From Hypericum androsaemum (taxonomy: Eukaryota; Streptophyta; Magnoliopsida; Malpighiales; Hypericaceae): a stretch of 64,000 nucleotides of DNA. The stretch lies in assembly GCA_963995505.1 (NCBI GenBank), contig OZ023185.1:19727691-19791690 (forward strand). The letters are read 5' to 3'. How positions within the stretch are numbered: the stretch's first letter is position 1; each line of letters begins with the position of its first letter. Both the position numbers and the translations under genes were made by a program. The notes beneath the pieces were generated by a model, which ran no database searches, was not told where the DNA came from, and saw only the letters and a program-made list of their open reading frames with translations. Below, in pieces: positions 35,591-46,400 of the stretch.

Positions 35591-38336
35591 TGTCACGACC
35601 CGAATTTGTGGTCGGTGACCGGCGCTAGACTTCAACTCCTTTAATCACAAAATAAATCTAGCCAGCCTCTAACGTATTCAAATTTATAATCATAAGCATT
35701 TAAACGTAAAATTATGACTTAATAATCTTTAGTTTCATATTCCAAATTTATAAAATATAAGCCAAGCTTTTTCTTTATTATACACTCCCAAGATCAAAAC
35801 AAATCCTGTGACTACGGAGCTTCTAGATGAAAGAGCAAAATACAAACTGGAGACCTCGATGCAAGTCCTGGAGAACAGATCGGACTTGACACGATCAGAG
35901 TAGATCTCCGAACTAATACAACTCGTGTACGAGTTCCTGCAAAACTGGTGAGAGGGGGGAATGAGTGTTTTGGAACACTCAGTAAACAAATAAGATATAC
36001 ATCGTAATTTATACATCGTACATGCATATGACTAACATGGCAATTGAATCATGCAGACATTTACATTATCATAAAGTCATAATTACCAGATGACCAAATA
36101 TTAACATATAATCACAACGGCATATAAACATGAGCAAACTACGCAACGTCCCACACCGTCACGCAGTTTGACACATGAACACATAATTCCAAAATCATAT
36201 CACAGAACTGGACGACCGTTCGGCAAGTTCTAGATAGTGTCACTCCAACCCCGACACGAGGATACCATATCTTAAAGGCGCCATCAGAATCCAACCCCGC
36301 CGGCGAAACAAATCATATCAGAATCCTTTGTATCCTCAGTATATGTGCACATATGCCAACATCCCCGGTTAGTCACGGGTAGACCTCTGCCTACTAGACG
36401 TCTATATCACATAGCAGAGCTATCTACATCATATAGTTATTCATATCACACAAATTCATAGGCTCTAAACGAATCAAATATATCCAATGAACAAACCAAA
36501 TATTTCCAGTGACCACTCGGGGCCAAATTAATCAAACACTTACAAATCATAATGTCACTTCATAATGCTCATATGACAAATGCACAATATGCACTAACAG
36601 TACCAAATTCAAATCATAACAAATAAATAGAATGCGCCAAAAAAAAATACGAGTCACATATTATTTGTTAAACGATTTTGGTTCGATGAAAATTTTGATC
36701 CACCGCCCTTCCAAACAATACAGATCCCTTCCTTTTGAGTTTCTAATTCAATAACCCTTGTAACTTGCTTAAACTTCCCTCGAACAATTGTTCCACAACC
36801 TATTAAAATTTATATCAATCAAATTGATTCTCATATACTTCAATTTTTCCTCAACCATGATTGATTTCTTACACTGTACTTACTAAGTTTACTAAATAAG
36901 CTACCTATCCTTTTTTTATCTTTTGTATTGTCTGTTCCGATTATATGATGGAACAAAAGGAGCCTTTTATTCTTCTACAATTTTCTTAACTAACATAACA
37001 TCTTTAGTCGTGACTTGTTACATAATAGTTCATTGAATTCAATTTACAAACATCTATTTCCTTGCGTAGAATTAATATGATCTAAATAATAGAACAAGCT
37101 CATCTTGATTAATTTCCATGACTACTTCTATATGCATAGTTAATTAAACCCCTTAATTTCTCCGCTTTTCTTTTCGGACACTAGTTTCTTTTTTTTAATA
37201 TGTAAATGAACATCATTTAATTCATGAACCAAATTATGTTTTGTCACCATGAATAAAGATTATCAATCTAGCCTCTTAATTTTCTAAATACATACTTAAC
37301 TTTTGTATTTAATTGTTCTCGATTTACTTTTTTTAATCTTTCCAATTTTCTTCTCAAATAGTTCATATTCATAGATATTAATTAACTGGTAGTAAATTAT
37401 TCATCATTAATCATGCTTAAATAATAGAGATAATGTTACCTTACTGAGAGTCCCTTCGTTTACTCGATGACTACTTCTTTCCGCTAGTTTTTTTTTTTCA
37501 TTTTTCTTATGTTTATATTTTTGGTCCATGTTTCGGTGAAAAGGATGGAACTCACTAACTTATATAGTTCCCATAAAGTCACCGCCTCTTTTTTTTTTTT
37601 TTTTAAAACCAAACGAGAAACATATATATATAAAATCCTTAAGTAGAGAAGTCGGTGTACAATAACACATCAAGTTCCGCGGGATGAACAACAGACCAAA
37701 TATCCGGGAGCAAATCTAGTCTACATTGCTTACTAAGCCAATAAAGTCACCGCCTCTAAGCTTGTCTTTTTGTTTCTTTTTCTTGGTGTCAATTACATAG
37801 TCACTTCCACTTCTCTTCATTTCTTGCCACGTTTTCTCTTCTCTTTTTTTTTTCTAACTTATTCAATTATATTAAGTTTATCTCTTTGTTTTACCATTGC
37901 CACATTTTATCTTACTTTTTCTTTACCACGTTTTCATTCTAACTTCATCCTTATCATATTTTGGTACTTAGAGTCCAAGTTTTGTTAAGTTAAAGCAAGT
38001 TAGATTCAGGCTCTTATTTTATTTTCACTTAAAGCTTCCGACTCCACCCTTATTTAATACTTCAATTAAATTTCATACCCTGTTAAAAAAGAAAATTAAA
38101 CTTAATTTACCAAATTATCAGAATACGTGAGATAATCCGGTTGACTACATAATGTTCACTTAATTGAGGCTAGCTTAAATATCTAATCGATCCAAATTAT
38201 ATCTAATCATATTCCTCGAATGTCACAATCACTAATTTCACTTTTATTGCTCAACATATTAAATTATTATCTTATCGAATAATTTAGTATACTTAATTAA
38301 ATTTAACTAGTTTAAATCACATGGAAGGGTATTACA
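35591..38336 (-). mobile_element. solo LTR of a Ty3/gypsy-type element
   Basis: 2,746 bp, begins TGTCACGACCCG and ends GGGTATTACA, flanked by TSD AATAG (35586-35590, 38337-38341). The uninterrupted host sequence is visible in the duplicate at 33330-33345, so both junctions are certain. On the minus strand it starts TGTAATACCC and ends GGGTCGTGACA, as plant gypsy (Tekay/Del-like) LTRs do. No coding region. It hosts a LINE stub at 37590-37740. Confidence 0.88.
37590..37740 (-). mobile_element. 151-bp LINE stub with 17-bp TSD
   Basis: ATAAAGTCACCGCCTCT is repeated perfectly at 37573-37589 and 37741-37757. The insert starts with a run of T (A tail on the minus strand) followed by ATCCTTAAGTAGAGAAGTC, which matches the LINE tails at 61636 (ATCCTTAAGTAGGAAAGTC) and 39410. 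Confidence 0.93.
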
Positions 38337-38341
38337 AATAG

Positions 38342-38655
38342 TTTACGTGATTTAAAGCGCATCAATCTAGAGATTTGACTTTTTGATACTTTGGTGACCT
38401 GGGTAGTCTCTCCAATTTTGGTTTAGTACATAGTTAAAATTCGAAATGTCACATTAACAACTACGTAGAGAAAAGTGTCAGTCCATGTAGCAATCCCAGT
38501 TGACGTGGCATACTAGGTGTATGGACAGCATAGGAGAGGGTGCATGTGTCACTAAAGTGTCAAAATGCTAAATTTTAGGCACTGATTTGATGCTTTTTAA
38601 ATCACGTAACGTCTAAGTCAAAAAGATACAAACCATATGACACTAAGGTAAAATT
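38342..38655. mobile_element. remainder of the MITE split by C and the solo LTR
   Basis: GATTTAAAGCGCATCAAT...CTTTTTGATACTTTGGTGAC near the left is repeated inverted near the right (AAAATGCTAAATTTTAGGCACTGATTTGATGC). No coding capacity. Confidence 0.6.
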
Positions 38656-38996
38656 TTTTTATATTTAATACAAATAAACACTAGATCAATCGACAGAATA
38701 ATCATTAGTTTAACCAGGTCTCGATTTGAATTATTGGAAACACAACAATGTCAAATATTTGTTTGAAAGTTTTGACACATTTCAAAAGTCATACCCGACT
38801 TGAACTTGGATTGATCGGCCAAATCGACCGGATACCAAATTGTATAAAACAAAACAAAAACTCGTATGCTTAATAACCAAAAGGAAGAAAATATTTAGGA
38901 AAGAATAACCTCTTATCAAATAAACGTAGTAAATTAAAAATCACAAATAAACTTAGATTCATAAAAAAGTTTAGTTAAAGTTTTACAAATAAAAGA
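38656..38996. other. intergenic spacer
   Basis: AT-rich; nothing recognised. Confidence 0.4.
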
Positions 38997-41860
38997 AGAG
39001 TAAATTACTCTCAGATCTCTAAGATTTTGTCACTTTACCTCTCGCATCTCTTAGTTTCCAGAAATAATTTTGTAGTCTCCCGTATTTAGTTTTATTATAC
39101 TATGGGGTCTCTGTTGCCGGAATATGTCATTTTCTCCGGCGAATCTCCACTTAAAAAGAGAAAAATGCTCCTCCCACTTAAAAACTAAAATTTTTTTATT
39201 CTTCTTCCTCCTGGTTCATCTTCTTCCTTTAACATCCAACATTCAACCAAAACTCAAATTCAAACTCAAAAATAAGTCTAAATCTTTATAGTGAGAATCT
39301 AAATTAATTAGAAAGAATCAAAACTTAAAAAACTATAATTTTAAATACCCTGATTCGAATTAGAAATTTTAAAAAATTTTTAAGGAAAAAAGACACACAT
39401 ATATATAATAACCTATCAAGTAGAAAAGTCTGTAAACAAGAGGGCATCGAGATCCCCCAGGGGGAACAGACCTCCAATCCCCCGGGAGAGACCCGAGCAT
39501 GCAAGATTTGCTAAACCAATCCGCTACCTGATTAAGCGTACGAGACGTCAATTTTAGCATACAATTTGGCAAATCACCAAGGAGCAACCTAAGTCTAAAG
39601 ATAAGTGCTTCCACTTGCTAGTACACAAATGAAGATTGGTCATTCAAGAAATTGTACGCCAGAAGACAGTCGATCTCCACAATGGTTTGGACACCCTAAT
39701 ACTTCACTTTGATCATCCTTTCTAATTTGACAATTTAAGCCTTATCCAGCTTAAAATCGACAACTTTCTCCTTAAGTCTCTCCCTTCATTCCACGATTTT
39801 GGCTTCTTAATTCGACCATTTACTTGCTCAATTCGACCATTTACAGCCAGATGAGCGATGGTCTCTTAAAACTAACTTTTAACCTCTTTCGATTATGAAT
39901 TAGAGGAAGGTGTCAACAACAAAGTTGTGGATGTACCTCGTGTCTTTAGAGAGCAACTTAAATCACTTCAATCCAAGGTATGAGTCTCAAGATACGGCCA
40001 TTCTTCCAAAATCTATTAGATCGGGTTGATGATCTTTGTCAGATCAGCAACTCAGACTTCAAATGAACTTTAGGCCTCTTGGAGTCCAAATTAGCCACAG
40101 TCATGAACTGAAAAGTTGTAGGTCTATCTATTACATTTCCATAGGTTTAAGACCACCAGAATTGCGCCACCAATCCCTTCAGCTTAGAGCAAAAAGACAC
40201 AGGAAATAGTAGTACCTGCATGAGATAACAGGGGATGAAAGACATGACTAACTTGATAAGTACCTCCCTTCTTGTCATGGAGAGAATTTTTTGCTTCCAT
40301 CCTCGAGTACTAGAAAGCATTCTTTCATAGATATAATTTAGAGCTTCCTTCTTTGATCTACCCCACACAGAAGGGATCCCTAAATACTTGTCGTCAGGAA
40401 GCATCTCCAAGATATCTGTGATGAGCTTCCTATTTGCAGCAGCTCTCATTTGGAAAATAAGATACATGACTTTGAGAAGTTAATGGACTGGCCTGAGATG
40501 TTAGAAAATAAGACTAACAGATTTTTAAAACTCCTAGCCTCCCGTTCGCACGCTTTGCCGAAAAGAAGCGTGTCATCTGCAAATAGGATGTGAAAAAGAG
40601 CGGGACAGTTCCCATTCAGAGAATAACCATGAATATCGCCTCTAACCTTCGCCTGATCTATAAAATGAGCAAAAGAGTCAGAGATGAACAGGAACAGAAA
40701 AGGGGAAAGGGGATCCCCTTGCCGAATTCCACGAGAGGCAGCAAACCAAGGCAGAGGCTGGCCATTGAAGAACACACTGTAAGAAGTAGAGGAAATACAT
40801 GACATAACACATACAATCTACTTCGACGGAAACCCCAACTTAGACATAACAGCCTCCAAGAAAAACTAATTAACTAAGTCATAAGTCTTTTTTAAATCAA
40901 GTTTAATAGCCATAGAGTTAGAACATTTTCTACTAGAAGAGTTCAGACAATGGAAGACTTCATGAGCTAAGATAATGTTATCCTGAGATCACCCTCCTCC
41001 TTCCATCTTTTCCACCTTAAAATATTTAAGGGTTGCATCGATGGGTTTTAAAATGACAATTGGGAGGATAAATAACCCTGCGTTGAATAATGAATGGGCA
41101 GTAGAAAAAGCAGTATTGAGGTTGCCTTTGAAAGTATTAAACCCCTCTTTCGTGAGCCAATTAGGGCTTTGAATCCTTATTGTTGCTTGTGGGTGGGTAT
41201 AGCCTGTAACTTTTTTCTCTGTGGAATATTTTTCTGTTGAAGGATATTGTTCATCAACTGAAGGGTTGAATATATTAGGGCCTTGTAAGCGGCAACCTCA
41301 ACCTTGTCCTCGTCATCCTTGAAAGCGACGTCCAGCTTCTCCTGTCCTCTTCGTCCAAGTTCAACACGACTGAAAGGTTAATTTTGAATTTGATTTCTGG
41401 GTTGCATCGGTTGAAGGAATCTCAAAAACCATGGATATGTTGGAAAATGATTGAAGGGTTTATTTTGATTTTTTTGTCGCCTGTTGAGTTTTGAATTCTA
41501 ATTCGAATTGGAGTATTAAAAATTATGAATTTTTAAATTTTAATTTTCTATAATTAATTTTGATTATCACTAAAAAGATTTCGATTATTTTTTGAGTTTT
41601 GGTTGAATGTTGAAGGTTAAAGAAAGAAGATGAAGTGGGAGGAAGAAAAAGGAAAAAAAGATGAATTTTTTATTTTTTAAGTGGGATGAATATTTTTGTC
41701 TTTTAAAGTGAGATTTCGCCAGAGAAAATGACTTATTCGGGCAACTAGGACTTTAAAGTATAATAAAAATAAATAAGGGAAACTACAAAATTATTTATGT
41801 AAACCTAAGAACTTGAGAGATAGGGTGACAAAATTTTAAGTACCTGAGAATAATTTACCT
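38997..41860. mobile_element. Mutator-like long-TIR element with a LINE inside
   Basis: Left arm AGAGTAAATTACTCTCAG... and right arm ...CTGAGAATAATTTACCT are inverted, with matching inner blocks (TTTTATTATACT, ACATCCAACATTCAACCAAAACTC / GTTTTGGTTGAATGTTGAAG). Flanking 9-mers AATAAAAGA and AATAAAAAA differ at one base. About 1.2 kb remains after removing the LINE. Confidence 0.75.
39369..40988 (-). pseudogene. LINE reverse transcriptase fragment, internally deleted
   Basis: From high to low coordinates on the minus strand: IILAHEVFHCLN and MAIKLDLKK near 40960-40890, SCISSTSYSVFFNGQPLPWF and GIRQGDPLSPFLFLFISDSF (40805-40680), HILFADDTLLFGK (about 40570), then a frame change near 40450 into YLGIPSVWGRSKKEALNYIY and REVLIKLVMSFIPCYLMQVL (to 40147). 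The middle is degraded or lost, and the C terminus (LTSRTLNQVADWFSKSCMLG) is at 39614-39369. Close relative of the LINE at 1-2439. Stops and shifts make it inactive. Confidence 0.88.
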
Positions 41861-42730
41861 AATAAAAAAATACCCGAGTCATTTATTATTCGAAGTTTGA
41901 CAACGTCCGAATATGAATATGATATATTTTAAAACAAACTTACATGCGGTGGAGTGTGCAGGGGGTAGGGAAGACTGCAAGTTCGAATTATTCTTCCTCA
42001 GTGTATTCTACCTTTTACATTTTACGATTGAATATGTAGCTTTTTTTTTTTGGGTGATAGAATATGTAGCTATTTGGACTACATGTATGTACATACACAG
42101 AACACTTTATTATACGGGATTTAAATATTTCTGGGGTTTCCCTCTCTTTTTTATACGTTTCAAGTTTTCTTTAATTTATCCCTAAAAAAAAGTTTCCTTT
42201 AATTTAATTTTTTTATGCTTGTTCCATTACACGGATATCAACAAACGGAAAAGGTACACAGAGCACCGGGGCTGCGCGGTGGTCCAGAACCGAAACGGAA
42301 TAAGGAGAGAAGAAAAAAAAAGATAATAAAATAATCGTCAATATTGTCACCCTCTCCTTTCATTTTCTTTTGAAACAAATCACTTAAGTGCCGTAGAATC
42401 TCAACATTTTTATCTTAGGAGTTCTTAAATTAAGTAATTAAATTAACGAAGTCTCGAATTTAATTATTTTGAACGGAAACACAATAATGTCTATGAATCT
42501 AAAATCATAGATAGAACTGTCGAATCAGAAAAATGAGAAACTATCTTATAACTTTATACCGAGTAAGTTCACGAATTGAAGATAAGCAGACTCTAATCGC
42601 TGATATCCACTACAGAATATACTACCGCCTATCAGACTCCGACTGATTCTACCATAGAGGCCAAACATAGAAAATAACTCTCGCTACACGTAATAAAGAA
42701 AACAAACACCAAAAGCGCATTGCATGCGTG
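41861..42730. other. AGO10 upstream region
   Basis: No gene. Two tail-only retroposon insertions: 42042-42059 between GAATATGTAGCT repeats (42030-42041, 42060-42071), and 42179-42190 (TCCCT plus A7) between AAGTTTTCTTTAATTTA and AGTTTCCTTTAATTTA. The last 100 bases lead into the TATA box. Confidence 0.55.
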
Positions 42731-42738
42731 TATAAAAG
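42731..42738 (+). promoter_or_regulatory. putative AGO10 TATA box
   Basis: TATAAAAG followed about 35 bases later by a C/T-rich leader (CCTCCCTCCCTCCC), a common plant transcript-start context. Transcription start probably around 42760-42775. Confidence 0.55.
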
Positions 42739-43303
42739 ATTCACCGTCATCATCTTCATCATCCTTCACCTCCTCCCTCCCTCCCTCCCAACCCCAACTC
42801 TCCCTCTCTAAAGCTTTAATCTTTACACCTGGGTTCTTCTCCCCGAGTAAGTTTCTGAGTTGTGTTTTTAGCGTTGCTTCGCTCGCCCCCGTGTGTGTGT
42901 GCGCGCGCGCGCATTTACTATTTTGTTGGGTTTTTCTTCTCTGCAATTAATTGTTTGGTATCTATCCATCAGATAGTGATTTAACTGCCCTTTTCAAAGT
43001 TTATTCCTTTTCCTCTTCCTTCCCATTTGCTCTTTTGTTCTCTTCTATATGGACTCTTTCTTCTTCTGCTCTCTCTCTTTCTCTCTCAATAAAATAGTAA
43101 TGCTCTTCCCGTGTTTGTATCCTCCTGCATTTATTCGTTTCATTACATAAAAAAAATTTCAGCTTTAAAGTACGGACAAGGCTCCAGGATATCGTCTTTT
43201 GTCTTTTGTTTTTGCTTCTAAATCAAAAAAAAAATTTCTCCAGATTTTTTGTTCCTTTGCTCTTGTCTTTGTTGGTCTTGTGGATGGGGTTCTGTTTGCT
43301 AAT

Positions 43304-43416
43304 GTAAGTAACCAACCATCACAAGAAGATTTATGTTCAGTTTTGTCTTTGCCATTATCTTGGTGGGTTTTTTTTTCCCACTTACTTTCTGTGGTATTAT
43401 TTTATTTTGTATGCAG
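43304..43416 (+). other. probable 5' UTR intron of AGO10
   Basis: Donor AAT|GTAAGTAA at 43304 and acceptor TATGCAG at 43411-43416, 57 bases before the start codon. The upstream leader contains a GT/GC dinucleotide run at about 42889-42912. Confidence 0.5.
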
Positions 43417-43473
43417 ATTTCCAACAATATTCCTATAATATTCCCGAGGTTTAGCGTGGAGGAACACCAAACA

Positions 43474-46400
43474 ATGCCTGTACGGCAAATGAATGAGAGC
43501 TCGGAGCAGCACTTGGTGATTAAGACACAGAAGCCTCACAAAGCAGCAGCTCAAGTTAATGGCAAAGGGCCCGGCCCTCCGGCCGAAGAGACTAAGGCCT
43601 CTCAAGTCCAGATTTCTCCTCCAGCAAAGAGTAGAGGTAGGAGGAGAGGGAGAGGAAGCAGGAAGTCTGATCAAAATGATGTCTTTATGAGACCGAGCTC
43701 GAGGCCGTGCACCATTCCGCCAAGCGGGTCGGGCGGGAGCGGGAATGCCGGTGGTGGTTGCGAGGCGGGGAAAGAGATGGTCTTAGGAGGGTTCCCTACA
43801 TCAAGCAAATCTTTGAACTTCGCTCTTAGGCCTGGCTTTGGTCAAGTTGGGACAAAGTGTATTGTTAAGGCCAACCACTTCTTTGCAGAATTACCAGACA
43901 AGGACTTGAACCATTATGATGTAAGGTCCTCTTACCTCCTCATGGGGAGCATTTCAGTTTTTCTTTTTGAATGTTGCATCAGATTTCTGTTGCATGACCT
44001 GGATTGAAGAAAGTATGAAGATTCTCTCTTTAGATGCTTGATGGGTTTGGTCTTGGATTATTCATTTATTAATTGGGTCCACTATATCTTGTTGTTTCAT
44101 TTTCAATTTTCGCTCTGGCCTTTAATTCTGACCAATGACATATTTTGCTGTTGTTTCTTCTAATTCCTGACTGTTGGATCGCTGGTGGAATTGAATTGTC
44201 TATTCTCGTTTTTACTCTGTGTTTTTCCTGCTGGGTAGCATTTACTACTTGTTCATAATATTACTTTGGTCATAAATGTTATTCTCGTTGTTTGTTTGAC
44301 TCTTTCATTGTATTTTCTTCTCCTTCAATTTCGTAAAGGTAACAATTATCCCTGAGATGGCATCAAAGACAATGAATAGAACTATAATAGCGGAACTCGT
44401 GAAGCTGTATAGAGAATCCGACTTGGGAACGAGGCTGCCGGCTTATGATGGCAGAAAGAGCCTGTACACCGCCGGTGAGCTTCCTTTTGTATGGAAGGAG
44501 TTCACTGTCAAGCTTGTTGATGAAGTTGATGGTGTGAATGGCCCCAAGTATGTGTCGTTACTCTATTCCGGCTGAACCATTCCCTAATTGATCTAATTTC
44601 CTGTGACCTCTTGTTTTATTAAGCATGCTCAGTAGGGGATATATGTTAAGACACCGAAGATTGAAATCTGTGATATTCAATTCAGGGTCTAGTCTAACTT
44701 TGGTGAAGTGGTGACACAGCTTGTTTTCAGTTTTAAGCTTAATGATGGTAGCATATTCTAATATTACAATAATTTTCAGGAGGGAAAGGGAATACAAAGT
44801 TGTTCTCAAATTTGTTGCAAGAGCAAATATGCACCAGTTGGGTCAATTCTTAGCTGGGAAGCGTGCTGATGCTCCACAGGAAGCTCTGCAGATTCTCGAC
44901 ATTGTGTTGCGGGAGATATCGATGAAGAGGTAGTGTACTACCATTGAGGGTGTGCTTACAGTTGATTTCATCGAACTCGCAACAATTTGTTTTCATTATT
45001 TTACATGTTGGTTCATGAAGGTACTGCCCCGTTGGGAGATCCTTTTTCTCACCGGACATTAGAACGCCCCAACGTCTAGGGGAAGGGTTAGAGTCTTGGT
45101 GTGGATTCTACCAGAGCATAAGACCTACTCAGATGGGCCTATCATTAAACATAGGTACATAGTGTTGTTTCATTTATATACACCTAGATGGTTCGTGTTG
45201 GCGTCTCCTTGATTAAGTTGTCTCCTCCTCGCGCTGTTTTTTTGCATGACAGATATGGCTTCGGCTGCATTTATTGAGCCTCTCCCAGTGGTAGAATATG
45301 TTGCTCAGCTTCTTGGGAAAGATGTGTTGTCGAGACCATTGTCTGATTCTGATAGGGTGAAGGTGTGCTATTGTGACAATTTTGAATCACCTGGTCCCTT
45401 GGTCACTTCAGATGTTGCTGAACTGTGAACAACATTTTCCAGGTCAAAAAGGCACTTAGAGGAGTTAAAGTTGAAGTGACTCACAGAGGCAGTGTACGAA
45501 GAAAGTATCGAGTCTCTGGGTTGACGTCTCAACCTACAAGGGAACTTGTGTATGTGACGTGACATTCCCTGGCCTTTGATTACGTTATTGGGCCTCGAAA
45601 GATACTTCGCAATCTAAAAAGATAGTCAACAATCTATTAGATGTTAAGGCAATGTTGGTAACAATCTTTAAACTTATCAATCGCCTATCAGTTTCCTTAT
45701 ACATTGCATCCATCAGGTTTCCTGTTGATGACATCTCAACCATGAAGTCAGTTGTGGAGTACTTCCAAGAGATGTACGGCTTTACTATTCAGCACACACA
45801 TCTACCTTGTCTTCAAGTGGGAAACCAGAAGAAGGCAAATTATTTACCTATGGAGGTATGGCCGATAGTTCAGGTGTTACCTCAATGTACTTCAAATATC
45901 CCGTCTTTTAACTGTAAAACTTGCTGAAGTAACTTTTTCCCGTCAGGCTTGCAAAATTGTTGAGGGGCAGAGATACACAAAAAGGCTAAATGAGAAGCAA
46001 ATTACAGCGTTACTGAAAGTCACATGCCAACGACCTAGAGATCGTGAGAATTACATTTTACAGGTGCTTATGATGATCTGCTACTTAATGGACATTGATT
46101 TTTGGTTGTTTTTGTCCTGTTTAATATTCGGGGGTTACTATTGTTGTTCATTTTGTCTCATGGTACTTGTCCTTGTTCACCGCAATCTCAAGCAGACAGT
46201 TCAACATAATGCTTTTGATCAAGACCTCTATACGAAGGAGTTTGGGATGAGAATCAGCGAAAAGCTAGCGTCTGTGGAGGCTCGGATTCTCCCTGCACCC
46301 TGGGTAAGTCTACCGCCTTTTGCTTGTTACCTGACAAATAGTAATTCCTTATTCTGTTCCCTAACACTTCCCTGATGCTTTTCGTTTTCCCTTGTAGCTG

